A stretch of 10,200 bases of DNA from Frankiaceae bacterium (GCA_030840545.1 JAVEEH010000119.1:1-10200); one strand, 5' to 3'. Positions 1 to 8,224 are shown, numbered from the stretch's first letter. Translations and numbers: made by a program. The notes: generated by a model not told the origin, from the sequence alone.

Positions 1-385
1 GCAGCGCGATGCGCTTCGGGGCGATCTCACCAACGACGAGCGTCACGTAGGCGATGAGCAGCGTGACTCCGAGGAAGCCGAGCACCGAGGCCGACCGGTG
101 GCCGAGCCCGGCGTTGCGAAGGCCGTCAGCGGCGGCGGTGGACAAGGTCACGGCACCGAAGGCGCTGGAGAGCAGCGCGGTCGTGGTCACCCCGATCTGC
201 ACCGCGGACAGGAAGCGGTTGGGATCCTCGACCAGGCGGGCGACCTTCGCACCGCGCCGGCCCTTCTCCGCCATTGCGCGAACCTGACCCTCGCGCAGCG
301 TCACGAGCGCCATCTCGCTGGCGACGAAGACCGCCTCGACGATGATCAGCGCGAGGACGACGAGGGCGCTGGCCCAGACGGGCAC
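1..385 (-). CDS. CNNM/DUF21-domain membrane protein (HlyC/CorC family), N-terminal part
   Basis: This is the first 128 or so residues of a hemolysin-like CNNM-type protein; the rest lies beyond the left edge. The family are membrane proteins with an N-terminal DUF21 transmembrane domain, usually followed by CBS pairs and a CorC domain, and some are linked to Mg2+ or Co2+ transport. Visible here are a hydrophobic first helix (about residues 3-22), the family-like ASEMAL turn at 23-28, a VQIGVT segment near residue 64, and a last hydrophobic stretch ending in GEIAPKRIAL, which matches the conserved GE-x-x-PK motif of DUF21. The start is taken as GTG at 385-383, giving MPVWAS. It lies 16 nt after the mdh stop, so the gene is probably co-transcribed with mdh. 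The ribosome binding site is weak (GGCGGTGG). The substrate cannot be told, and the CBS and CorC regions are not in view. Confidence 0.85.
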   Translation of the reverse strand, partial: MPVWASALVVLALIIVEAVFVASEMALVTLREGQVRAMAEKGRRGAKVARLVEDPNRFLSAVQIGVTTTALLSSAFGAVTLSTAAADGLRNAGLGHRSASVLGFLGVTLLIAYVTLVVGEIAPKRIAL

Positions 386-401
386 TCAGCCACCGCCGGG
401 G

Positions 402-1357
402 TTAGAGGTTGGCGACGTCGGCCTGCTTCGCCCGGACGGCCTCGGCCGCCTCCTTCAGACCGGCGAGCTCGGTGTCGGTGAGCTTGCGCTCGACCACCGT
501 GCGCGCGCCACCTGCGCCGATCTCCGCCTCGACGCCGAGGTAGACACCGTCGATGCCGTACTCGCCGTCGACCCAGGTGCACACCGGCATGACGGCACCG
601 CTGTCCTCGGCGACGGCCTTGGCCATGCGAGCCGCGGCCGCGGACGGGGCGTAGTAGGCAGAGCCGGTCTTGAGCAGCGCGACCACCTCGGCGCCGCCGT
701 TGCGGGTGCGGTCCACGAGCGCGTCGATGGTGGCCTGGTCGAGCGCCTCGGACAGCGGCTTTCCGTCGACGGTGCACGCGCTCGGCACCGGCACCATGGT
801 GTCGCCGTGCGAACCAAGCGTGAGCGTGTTGACCGAGGCGACCGGCACACCCAGGGCCTCGGCGACGAAGTGGGTGAACCGGGCGGTGTCGAGCATGCCT
901 GCCTGGCCGATGACCCGCCGCTTGGGGAAACCCGTCGCGTTGGCTGCCAGCGCGGTCATCTCGTCGAGCGGGTTGGACACCACGATCACGACGGCAAGCG
1001 GTGAGAACTTGGCGACGTTCTCGGCGACCTGACGGACGATCTTGGCGTTGGTCTCGATGAGGTCCATCCGGCTCATGCCGGGCTTGCGCGGCAGGCCCGC
1101 GGTGATGACGACGATGTCGGAGTCGGCGGTCTGCTCATAGCCCGAGCCGTCCGTCCCGGTGGTGGCGCCGACGACCTTCGTCTCGAAACCCTCGATGGGG
1201 CGGGACTGGTTCATGTCGAGCGCGAGGCCTTCGGGCTTGCCTTCGATGATGTCGGTGAGGACGACGGTCTCGAAGATGTCGTACTCCGCCAGCCGCTGGG
1301 CCGTCGTCGAGCCGTAGAACCCGGCGCCGACGACCGTGACCTTGCCTGAGCGTGCCA

Positions 1358-1358
<1 letters not shown>
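402..1358 (-). CDS. mdh: Malate dehydrogenase, LDH-like type
   Basis: Predicted cytoplasmic NAD-dependent malate dehydrogenase (malate to oxaloacetate) of 318 aa, in the LDH-like branch of the family. The Rossmann glycine motif GAGFYG is at residues 11-16, and Asp36 after the second strand fits NAD rather than NADP. The substrate loop RKPGMSR (91-97) has arginine rather than the glutamine of lactate dehydrogenases, which argues for malate. VSNPLD (127-132), the DTAR motif with Asp157 and Arg160, and catalytic His184 in GSHGD are all present. Start is GTG at 1358-1356, which shares its first G with the TAG stop of the upstream icd (TAGTG). GAGGAG lies about 11 nt upstream, inside icd. The overlap suggests translational coupling, and the product of Icd's pathway arm and this enzyme would act in the same cycle. 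A small insertion rich in Gly/Thr is seen at about 65-73. Full length, no missing catalytic residue. Confidence 0.95.
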
Positions 1359-2464
<1,106 letters not shown>

Positions 2465-2509
2465 TTCTCGTCTCCCATTTGCCTTTGCGATCCGCGTGGA
2501 GGCTATCCG

Positions 2510-2836
2510 TTAGCCCCGACCGGCCGGGAATGGCGTCACGGCCGCGAGGACGCCCACGCCTACCGCGAGCAAAGCGAGCAGGGCCACGTCGACCTGTCGG
2601 CTGCGTACGACGAGAGAGCCGGCGTCGCGCGGACGCAGGACGAGGCGCAGCAGCGCACCGAGTCCGAGCGCGCCCGCCACCACGAACATCCCCGGTTGGG
2701 GCTGGCGGGTGGCCGCAACGACCACGCCGACGGCGACTCCGGCCACCACCAGCAGCATCGGGTCCGGAAGCCGCCGGGCTCGCGTCGGCGGGGCCGTCTC
2801 GCCGCCGAGGTCGGACGGACCCGGCTGCTCGGTCAC
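2510..2836 (-). CDS. DUF3017 small membrane protein
   Basis: A 108-aa membrane protein of the DUF3017 type, a family of unknown function that in actinomycetes commonly sits between folD and mdh. An N-terminal polar tail (1-25, rich in Pro, Glu and Gly) precedes three hydrophobic segments at about 26-43, 49-67 and 82-103. A basic loop, RLVLRPRDAG, lies between the second and third. The start is GTG at 2836-2834, overlapping the TGA stop of the ACT-domain gene (GTGA). A longer open frame extends upstream to about 3286, but its extra part is Arg/Pro-rich and is only the other frame of the ACT gene, so it was not used. The gene ends 45 nt before icd. No catalytic motif is visible and I assign no function. 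The family call rests on size, membrane pattern and neighbourhood. Confidence 0.8.
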   Translation of the reverse strand: MTEQPGPSDLGGETAPPTRARRLPDPMLLVVAGVAVGVVVAATRQPQPGMFVVAGALGLGALLRLVLRPRDAGSLVVRSRQVDVALLALLAVGVGVLAAVTPFPAGRG

Positions 2837-3249
2837 GGGTTGGTGCCGGGACGCTGCGGCGGGGGCTGCTCCCCCGACAGCACGGCGACGGCGAGGTCGG
2901 CCTGTGCTGCCCGGACGAGGACGTGGTCGGTGGTGAAGCCGGACATGGACGTGAACGGGATCTGCGCACCCGCAAGCCGGGTCGCGACGTCGGCCAGGAA
3001 GCCGACGAGCTCCCAGGGCAGCGGACCTGCGAACGTGATGCGCCGCCAGCCCGGATCGATCTGCTCGGCCGCGCCGGACCAGGCGGTGTCGTCGAAGATC
3101 CCTTCCGGGCCCACCACGGTGACCTCGTGCTCGCCGGCGACGACGGCGACGAACGCGTCCGGCGGGAACGCCGGCGGCTGCCAGCCGCTCGGACAGCGGA
3201 CGACGGCCAGGTGGGTCGGGTCGAGCTGCGGATGAAGGTCGGCGCTCAC
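2833..3249 (-). CDS. ACT-domain protein
   Basis: A 138-aa soluble protein with no signal peptide or membrane segment. The C-terminal half (about 68-124) fits an ACT domain of the CASTOR-like (ACT_7) kind: a WRRITFAGPLPWEL strand-helix entry, a helix LVGFLADVATRLAGAQI, then a strand with SMSGFTTDHVLV. The N-terminal half (about 12-60) resembles the partner subdomain of two-domain ACT proteins. Such domains bind amino acids or other small metabolites and often control enzymes, but the ligand here cannot be read from sequence. Start is GTG at 3249-3247, overlapping the TGA of citrate synthase (GTGA). Its own TGA overlaps the next gene's GTG in the same way. The double overlap implies tight co-expression with citrate synthase. 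The last 15 residues are Pro/Gln-rich and probably disordered. A regulatory role towards the neighbouring enzymes is inference only. Confidence 0.78.
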   Translation of the reverse strand: MSADLHPQLDPTHLAVVRCPSGWQPPAFPPDAFVAVVAGEHEVTVVGPEGIFDDTAWSGAAEQIDPGWRRITFAGPLPWELVGFLADVATRLAGAQIPFTSMSGFTTDHVLVRAAQADLAVAVLSGEQPPPQRPGTNP

Positions 3250-4367
3250 CGATCGTCCAGCGGGACGAAGGCCCGGGCCGGCTCACCGACGTATTCGCTG
3301 TCGGGCCGGATCAGCCGGTTGTCAGCATGCTGCTCGATGACATGGGCGGTCCAGCCGGCCATCCGGGAGACGGCGAAGACCGGTGTGAACAGATCGGTCG
3401 GTATCCCCAGCGAGCGATAGACGCTGGCGGCGTAAAAGTCGACGTTGGGGTAGAGACCCTTCACGTCCATGACGACCTTCTCCATGGCCGCGGACATCTC
3501 GTACCACTGCGACTCGCCCGCAAGCTCGCCGAGCCGCTCGGACAGCTGGCGCAGGTGTGTCGCTCGTGGGTCCTCGGTCCGATAGACCCGATGCCCGAAG
3601 CCCATGATCTTCTGACCCCCGTCGAGCAGGTCGCGCACGGCGGGCTCGACCGCAGCGACACCGTCGATCGACTCGAGTGTCCGCATCACCTGCTCGTTGG
3701 CGCCGCCGTGCAGCGGACCCTTCAGTGTCGCGAGCGCAGCCGTGACGGCCGAGTGCATGTCGGAGAGCGTCGCGGCACACACTCGCGCGGCGAATGTCGA
3801 CGCGTTCATGGTGTGGTCTGCATGCAAGACCAAGCATTGGTCGAACGCCGCTGCCTGCTCCTCGCTCGGCCGCTTGCCGGTGATGCAGAGCAGGAGGTTG
3901 GCGGCGAGACCGAGCCCCGGCTCGGGTTGCGGCACGGCTGCACCGGTGCGCTCGGCGTGATAGCCCGCCAGCAGCACCGGCAGCTGGGCAACAAGGCGGA
4001 CGGCCTTGCGCGCGTTGGCCTGCGGGCTGTTGTCGTCCTTGTCGGGGTCGTCGTGACCGAGCGACGACACGAGAGTGCGGAGCGCCTCCATCGGCCCGGC
4101 CCGGCCGGCGACAAGCGGCAGCACTCGACCTGCCGTCTCCCCCAGCTCACGCGCGGACGCGAGCTCCGCTGTCAGCGCGTCGAGCTGCGCCCGCGTCGGC
4201 AGCGACCCGCGCTGCAGGAGGTGCACGATCTCCTCGAACGTCGCGTGACCGGCGAGTGAATGGATGTCGTAGCCGCGGTAGGACAGGACGCCGGCGTTGC
4301 CGTCGATGTCGGAGATGGCGGTCGACGCGGCCACCACGTCCGCGAGCCCGCGTGAGGGCGCAGCCAT
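3246..4367 (-). CDS. gltA: Citrate synthase
   Basis: Predicted citrate synthase of 373 aa, condensing oxaloacetate and acetyl-CoA to citrate at the entry of the TCA cycle. The length fits the short dimeric type found in Gram-positive bacteria. The N-terminus reads GLADVVAASTAISDIDG and contains the RGYDI turn. The active-site set is complete: His185 in DHTMNAST, His220 in LHGGANE, His259 in GFGHRVY and Asp310 in PNVDFY; SRMAGW at 334-339 is also conserved. ATG at 4367-4365 is chosen because AAGGAA lies 7 nt upstream and the family begins here. An open frame reaches back to 4442, but that part has no similarity I recognise. It is the first gene of the leftward TCA cluster and is divergent from the FHA gene. 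Short citrate synthases are hard to separate from 2-methylcitrate synthases by sequence; no prpB or prpD neighbour is present and icd and mdh are, so citrate synthase is preferred. Confidence 0.92.
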   Translation of the reverse strand: MAAPSRGLADVVAASTAISDIDGNAGVLSYRGYDIHSLAGHATFEEIVHLLQRGSLPTRAQLDALTAELASARELGETAGRVLPLVAGRAGPMEALRTLVSSLGHDDPDKDDNSPQANARKAVRLVAQLPVLLAGYHAERTGAAVPQPEPGLGLAANLLLCITGKRPSEEQAAAFDQCLVLHADHTMNASTFAARVCAATLSDMHSAVTAALATLKGPLHGGANEQVMRTLESIDGVAAVEPAVRDLLDGGQKIMGFGHRVYRTEDPRATHLRQLSERLGELAGESQWYEMSAAMEKVVMDVKGLYPNVDFYAASVYRSLGIPTDLFTPVFAVSRMAGWTAHVIEQHADNRLIRPDSEYVGEPARAFVPLDDR

Positions 4368-4374
4368 GGATGCA

Positions 4375-4380
4375 TTCCTT
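4375..4380 (-). promoter_or_regulatory. Ribosome binding site of citrate synthase
   Basis: On the minus strand AAGGAA lies 7 nt before the ATG at 4367. It decides between this start and a longer open frame reaching 4442, for which no such site is seen. Confidence 0.7.
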
Positions 4381-4399
4381 CCGCCGGCGGTCGCGCTGC

Positions 4400-4405
4400 A
4401 GTCTA
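4400..4405 (-). promoter_or_regulatory. Candidate -10 element for gltA
   Basis: The minus strand reads TAGACT, a good match to the actinobacterial TAnnnT -10 hexamer, 32 nt upstream of the gltA ATG. This would give a short leader holding only the ribosome binding site. No good TTGACA-like -35 is seen 16-19 nt further upstream; that place is occupied by a GC-rich dyad (4414-4433). The call rests on one hexamer and position. Confidence 0.35.
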
Positions 4406-4413
4406 TCGACGCT

Positions 4414-4433
4414 GTCCGCGGGGCCCGTCGGAC
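4414..4433. promoter_or_regulatory. 20-bp dyad in the gltA/FHA divergent region, possible operator
   Basis: The arms GTCCG and CGGAC enclose CGGG-G-CCCG, so all but two of the 20 bases pair: a central G and one T at 4428 are unmatched. It lies 9 bp upstream of the candidate gltA -10 and covers the expected -35 area, as an operator or activator site would. It could also be a chance product of high GC content, or a hairpin in the leader of an upstream-starting transcript. Confidence 0.35.
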
Positions 4434-4489
4434 GTGTCGCACCCGTCGAGGTGGGTACGCCGAAGGACGAACCGGACCATCGTCATGCG

Positions 4490-4496
4490 AGGGGAG
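4490..4496 (+). promoter_or_regulatory. Ribosome binding site of the FHA-HTH gene
   Basis: AGGGGAG lies 7 nt before the GTG at 4504. It supports that start over the in-frame extension back to 4297, which would run antisense into the gltA coding region. Confidence 0.7.
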
Positions 4497-4503
4497 TCAG
4501 CGC

Positions 4504-5118
4504 GTGGACACGCCGTATCTGCGGATCGAAGACACCGGGACGGTGTTCGAGCTGTCCGCGGAAGTGACCACAGTCGGTCGCGGCGAGGGTGTCGATGTCG
4601 CGTTCGAAGACCCCAGCGTGTCGCGCCTGCACGCCGAGCTGATCCGCCGCGGCCCGCACGTCTATGTCGCGGACCTGGGCCTGTCTGCCAACGGCACGCG
4701 GGTCAACGGCCGCCCAGTGGGCCGCCGCATCCTTTCCGACGGCGACGTCGTGAGCTTCGGCGCCGCCCGCGCCCGTGTCGGCGGTCTGAACCAGTCCGAG
4801 GCCGCGGCCGAGGAGACCGTCGAGCTGCGGCGGGTCGCCGCGCCTGACCTGACCCGGCGTGAGGTCGAGGTGCTGGCCGCGCTGTGCCGTCCGGCTCTGC
4901 GGCACGAGGCATTCGTGGCGCCGGCCGCCGCCAGGGACATCGCGGACGAGCTGGTGGTGACCGAGGCGGCCGTGAAGCAGCACCTGCTCCGGCTCTACCA
5001 GAAGTTCCGCATCGCTGAAGGTGTCAACCGCCGTGGTCGGCTCGCCAACGAGGTGATCGCGCTCGGTGTGGTGCGGCCGATCCCGAGTGGTGACGAGCAG
5101 GTACGCCGCGCCGGTTAG
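4504..5118 (+). CDS. FHA-domain protein with C-terminal helix-turn-helix
   Basis: A 204-aa soluble protein and the only plus-strand gene in the window. Residues about 5-93 form a forkhead-associated domain, a phosphothreonine reader. The key binding residues are visible: GR at 25-26, SRLH at 40-43 and the NGTRVNG loop at 63-69. An acidic linker holds EETVEL (103-108), with Thr105 as a possible kinase target. Residues about 116-185 (LTRREVEVLAALCRP onward) look like a winged or LuxR-like helix-turn-helix, with IADEL and TEAAVKQHLLRLYQKF as the likely turn and recognition helices. This layout is known in actinobacteria but not functionally defined, so a role as a phosphorylation-responsive transcription regulator is inference. 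It is divergent from gltA across 136 bp and convergent with folD across 15 bp. The start is GTG at 4504, set by AGGGGAG 7 nt upstream. No kinase gene is in view. Confidence 0.85.
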   Translation: MDTPYLRIEDTGTVFELSAEVTTVGRGEGVDVAFEDPSVSRLHAELIRRGPHVYVADLGLSANGTRVNGRPVGRRILSDGDVVSFGAARARVGGLNQSEAAAEETVELRRVAAPDLTRREVEVLAALCRPALRHEAFVAPAAARDIADELVVTEAAVKQHLLRLYQKFRIAEGVNRRGRLANEVIALGVVRPIPSGDEQVRRAG

Positions 5119-5122
5119 CCGG

Positions 5123-5146
5123 GCGGGTGCGGACTAGCCGACCCGC
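5123..5146. terminator. Hairpin between convergent FHA and folD genes
   Basis: Arms GCGGGT and CGG (one bulged G) pair with CCG and ACCCGC around the loop ACTAG, giving nine GC-rich base pairs. The hairpin covers the folD stop codon and starts 5 bp after the FHA stop, where a shared bidirectional terminator would be expected. There is no T-run on either side, so canonical intrinsic termination is doubtful; actinobacterial terminators often lack one. Confidence 0.4.
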
Positions 5147-5991
5147 GCCTCGGCTGCCTCGATGCAGTTGCGGAACAGCATCGCCACCGTCGTCGGGCCG
5201 ACGCCGCCTAGTCGTGGCGTGATCGCCCCGGCGACCTCCGCACATCGCTCGTCGACATCGGGCAGCAGCCGCTTCCCCTCGTAGCGGACCCCGCCGCCGA
5301 CCACCACTGCGCCGGGGCTGATGTGCTCGGGCTGCAGGATGCCGGGAACGCCGGCCGCGGCGATCACGATCTCTGCGCGCCGGGTGTAGTCGGGCCAGTC
5401 CGGGACGCCGGTGTGCACGACCGTGACCGCGGCGTTGGCGGTCGGTCGCTTCTGGGTCAGCAGCAGCGCGAGCGGCCGGCCGAGCGTCGTACCACGACCG
5501 AGGATGCACACCGAACGTCCGGCCACCGGGATCTCGTGGAAGGCGAGCAGTGCCTCGATGCCCGCCGGGGTGCACGGCACCGGTCCGCGCATCCCGAGCG
5601 CCAGCCGGCCCATGTTGGTCGGGTGGAGGCCGTCGACGTCCTTGTCCGGGTCCATCTCGACGAGTGCGGCCTCGAAGTCGATCTGCGGCGGGGTGGGGTG
5701 CTGCACGAGCATCGCGTCGACGGCCGGGTCGGCGTTGAACGCGCGGATCGCGGCGACGACGTCAGCCTGGGTCGCGTCGTCGGGCAGGTGGATGTGCGGG
5801 GCGGTGAGGCCGAGCTCGATCGCCCGCTCCTGCTTCATGCGGATGTAGCCCTCGCTCGCCGAGTCGTCACCGACGAGGATCGTGCCGAGGCCGGGTGTGT
5901 GGCCGGCGTCGGCGAGGGTCTTGATCCTCGGAGCGAGCTCGTCGAAGACGGCCTGCGCCACCGGCCCGCCGGGCAACAACCGTGCGGTCAT
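5134..5991 (-). CDS. folD: Methylenetetrahydrofolate dehydrogenase/cyclohydrolase, divergent FolD
   Basis: Predicted bifunctional FolD of 285 aa, which oxidises 5,10-methylene-THF to methenyl-THF with NAD(P)+ and hydrolyses it to 10-formyl-THF. The catalytic frame is present: Tyr49 and Lys53 in YIRMK, Gln97, and Asp120 in DKDVDGLHP. PCTPAGI (129-135), a cofactor loop GRGTTLGRP (165-173) and the final GGVGPTT (262-268) follow. Several family signatures are altered: the usual VQLPLP reads VQHPTP, the D-V-G after the cofactor domain reads VGGGV, and PGGVGPMT reads LGGVGPTT. It therefore belongs to a divergent FolD branch, but both activities remain likely. ATG start at 5991-5989; AAGGGA lies 8 nt upstream. 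It follows purH by 74 nt and supplies the formyl donor used by PurN and PurH. The gap to purH holds a strong inverted repeat ending next to the ribosome binding site. Confidence 0.88.
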   Translation of the reverse strand: MTARLLPGGPVAQAVFDELAPRIKTLADAGHTPGLGTILVGDDSASEGYIRMKQERAIELGLTAPHIHLPDDATQADVVAAIRAFNADPAVDAMLVQHPTPPQIDFEAALVEMDPDKDVDGLHPTNMGRLALGMRGPVPCTPAGIEALLAFHEIPVAGRSVCILGRGTTLGRPLALLLTQKRPTANAAVTVVHTGVPDWPDYTRRAEIVIAAAGVPGILQPEHISPGAVVVGGGVRYEGKRLLPDVDERCAEVAGAITPRLGGVGPTTVAMLFRNCIEAAEARVG

Positions 5992-6008
5992 CTGCGCCGT
6001 CCCTTTCC

Positions 6009-6060
6009 CGACTTGTCAGACGCTCAGCACGCTTGAGCGTGCCCACCGTCTGACAACTCG
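6009..6060 (-). repeat. Nested inverted repeat between purH and folD
   Basis: Two 14-bp arms, CGA-C-TTGTCAGACG at 6009-6022 and its complement at 6047-6060, match at 13 of 14 positions. Inside, separated by symmetric 4-nt bulges, a second stem GCACGC/GCGTGC (6027-6032 and 6037-6042) closes on a TTGA loop. Everything is centred on 6034.5. On the minus strand it starts 5 nt after the purH stop and ends just before the folD Shine-Dalgarno region (6000-6008). It could be a processing or stabilising mRNA hairpin, an attenuator, or a protein-binding palindrome. No U-run follows, so it is not a canonical terminator. Confidence 0.85.
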
Positions 6061-6065
6061 TGGGT

Positions 6066-7628
6066 CTAGTGGAAGAAGTGGCGGGTGCCGGTGAAATAGA
6101 GCGTGACCCCCGCCTCCTTGGCTGCGGCCACCACGACATCGTCGCGGACCGAGCCGCCGGGTTCGACGACGGCACGGACGCCGCCGTCGATGAGCACCTG
6201 CAGGCCGTCGGCGAACGGGAAGAACGCGTCGCTGGCGGCGACCGATCCCTTGGCACGGTCACCGGCGCGCGCCACGGCCAGCCGGGCGGAGTCGACCCGG
6301 TTGACCTGCCCCATCCCGATGCCGACGGTGGCACCGGCGGCGGCGAGCAGGATGGCGTTGGACTTCACCGAGCGGCAGGCCCGCCAGGCGAACTCGAGGT
6401 CCCGCAGAGTCGCTTCGTCAACGGCGTCGCCGGCCTGCAGCGTCCAGTTCGACGGGTCGTCCCCCCTGTCGTCGAGCGCGTCGGCGCTCTGGACGACGAG
6501 GCCGCCGCAGATCTGGCGCAGCTCCAGCCCACGGCCGCCGTGCCCCGACGTGCGCAGGATGCGGATGGACGGCTTGCGCGCGAGGATCTCGACCACACCG
6601 TCGTCGTAGCCGGGGGCGACGATGACCTCGGTGAACACCTCCGCCACCTGCTCGGCCATCGCGACGGACACGGACCGGTTGGTGGCGATGACGCCGCCGA
6701 ACGCCGACACCGGGTCGCACGCGTGCGCGAAGCGATGAGCTTCGGCCACGTCCACGCCGACGGCGATGCCACACGGGTTGGCGTGCTTGATGATCGCGAC
6801 GCACGGGCCGGTGAAGTCGTTGGCGGCGCGCAGCGCGGCGTCGGTGTCGACGTAGTTGTTGTAGGACATCGGCTTGCCATGCAGCTGCTCGGCCTGAGCG
6901 AGGCCGTCCTCGACGTTGGGATTGCGATAGAGCGCGGCGCGCTGGTGTGGGTTCTCGCCGTAACGCAGGACATCGGCGCGTTCGTAGGTGCCGGCCATGA
7001 CATCGGGCCAGCCGGACTCGGCCGCGGTCTCGTCCGGCGCATAGGCGGACGCGAACCACGACGCGACGGCCACGTCGTAGCTGGCGGTGTGCGCGAACGC
7101 CTGGGCGGCGAGTCGCTTGCGCGCCTCGAGGGTGAAGCCGCCGGTGCCGAGCGCCTCGACGATCGCGGGGTAGGCGGCCGGGTCGACGACCACCGCGACC
7201 GAGGGATGGTTCTTCGCCGCGGCGCGCACCATGGACGGGCCGCCGATGTCGATCTGCTCGACGCACTCGTCCGCAGACGCGCCACTGTCGACAGTTCGGA
7301 CGAACGGATAGAGGTTGACGACGACGAGGTCGAACGGCTCGACGCCGAGGTCGGTGAGCTGCTGGACGTGCGACTCGAGCCGCAGATCGGCGAGGATGCC
7401 GGCATGCACCTTGGGGTGCAGCGTCTTGACCCGGCCGTCCAGACACTCCGGGAAGCCGGTGAGCTCCTCTACCGCGGTCACGTCGACGCCCGCGTCGCGC
7501 AGCCGCGCTGCCGTCGAACCGGTCGAGACGACCTCCACCCCTGCCGTGGCCAGTGCTCTGCCCAGCTCGTCGAGGCCGGTTTTGTCATAGACGCTCACGA
7601 GAGCGCGGCGGATCGGACGCTTGCTCAC
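6066..7628 (-). CDS. purH: Bifunctional AICAR transformylase/IMP cyclohydrolase
   Basis: Predicted PurH of 520 aa, catalysing the last two steps of IMP synthesis: formylation of AICAR with 10-formyl-THF, then ring closure. The N-terminal IMP cyclohydrolase domain (about 1-190) is of the MGS-like fold, with the conserved [13 protein letters not shown] at 65-77. The transformylase domain follows, with RYGENPHQ, the KHANPCG motif holding the catalytic Lys-His pair, SDAFFPF and PGGSVRDD. The C-terminus TGTRHFFH is typical. Length matches the family. Start is GTG at 7628-7626, overlapping the TGA of purN (GTGA), so translational coupling with PurN is likely. The folate enzyme FolD follows after a 74-bp gap containing the nested inverted repeat. 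No anomaly in the coding sequence. Confidence 0.97.
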   Translation of the reverse strand: MSKRPIRRALVSVYDKTGLDELGRALATAGVEVVSTGSTAARLRDAGVDVTAVEELTGFPECLDGRVKTLHPKVHAGILADLRLESHVQQLTDLGVEPFDLVVVNLYPFVRTVDSGASADECVEQIDIGGPSMVRAAAKNHPSVAVVVDPAAYPAIVEALGTGGFTLEARKRLAAQAFAHTASYDVAVASWFASAYAPDETAAESGWPDVMAGTYERADVLRYGENPHQRAALYRNPNVEDGLAQAEQLHGKPMSYNNYVDTDAALRAANDFTGPCVAIIKHANPCGIAVGVDVAEAHRFAHACDPVSAFGGVIATNRSVSVAMAEQVAEVFTEVIVAPGYDDGVVEILARKPSIRILRTSGHGGRGLELRQICGGLVVQSADALDDRGDDPSNWTLQAGDAVDEATLRDLEFAWRACRSVKSNAILLAAAGATVGIGMGQVNRVDSARLAVARAGDRAKGSVAASDAFFPFADGLQVLIDGGVRAVVEPGGSVRDDVVVAAAKEAGVTLYFTGTRHFFH

Positions 7629-8224
7629 TTCAGATGGACCTTCCTGCCGGAGACCTGCCAGCCGCCACGCGACATCCGCCCGACGACGTCGACGAGGAGC
7701 GCGCGCTCGACGTCCTTGATCCGGGTGTGCAGCGATGCCTCGTCGTCGTCGGGGCGGACCTCGACCGGAGCCTGGGCGATCACCGGACCGGTGTCCACCC
7801 CGGTGTCGACGAGATGCACCGTGCAGCCGGTCACCTTTGCGCCGTAGTCGAGCGCGTCACGGACGGCATGCGCACCGGCGAAGGCCGGCAGCAGCGCCGG
7901 ATGGGTGTTCACCATGGTGAAGCGCTCGAGGAAGCGCTTGCCCACGATCTTCATGAACCCCGCGGAAACGACGAGATCGGGCTGGTTCGCGGCCACCGCC
8001 TCGGTCAACGCCGCGTCCCAGTCGTCACGTTGTGCGTGGTCCGGCACCCGGACGACGAAGGTCGGCAGTCCGGCTCGCTGCGCTCGGGCGAGACCCTCGA
8101 TGTCGTCACGGTCGGCACCGACGGCGACCACATCGGCGCCGTACGCCGGGTCGGCGCAGGCGTCCAGCAGGGCCTGGAGGTTGGTGCCGGTCCCCGAGAC
8201 GAGGACGACGAGCCGGGCGGGCAG
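7625..8224 (-). CDS. purN: Phosphoribosylglycinamide formyltransferase (GART), CTG start proposed
   Basis: Predicted folate-dependent GAR transformylase, the third step of purine synthesis, using 10-formyl-THF. With the proposed start it has 199 aa, normal for the family. The phosphate-binding loop VSGTGTN is at 9-15, FMKIVGK at 90-96, and the catalytic Asn106, His108 (NTHPALLP) and Asp144 (VDTGP) are all present. No ATG, GTG or TTG occurs in frame between the upstream region and the phosphate loop. CTG at 8224-8222 follows GAGGAG by 6 nt and gives [11 protein letters not shown], so it is my choice. An ATG at 8247-8245 is one frame off and lacks a good ribosome binding site; it would be right only if the sequence has an indel or a frameshift occurs. 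The stop overlaps the purH GTG. Product identity is certain, the start less so. Confidence 0.93.
   Translation of the reverse strand: MPARLVVLVSGTGTNLQALLDACADPAYGADVVAVGADRDDIEGLARAQRAGLPTFVVRVPDHAQRDDWDAALTEAVAANQPDLVVSAGFMKIVGKRFLERFTMVNTHPALLPAFAGAHAVRDALDYGAKVTGCTVHLVDTGVDTGPVIAQAPVEVRPDDDEASLHTRIKDVERALLVDVVGRMSRGGWQVSGRKVHLK

Noticed and set aside
4368..4442. A 25-residue N-terminal extension of citrate synthase
   Set aside because: The ribosome binding site and family N-terminus both point to ATG 4367, and the extension would include the candidate promoter.
4297..4503. A 69-residue N-terminal extension of the FHA protein
   Set aside because: It would overlap the gltA coding region antisense, shows no domain character, and the AGGGGAG site places the start at GTG 4504.
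6009..6060. The nested palindrome as an intrinsic terminator or a transposon end
   Set aside because: No T-run follows on the transcribed strand, the folD ribosome binding site comes directly after, and there is no transposase or target duplication.
6060..7847. A plus-strand open frame of 595 codons opposite purH and purN
   Set aside because: It is antisense to two clearly conserved enzymes, is Arg/Asp/Gly/Val-rich without any domain pattern, and is a usual by-product of GC-rich third positions.
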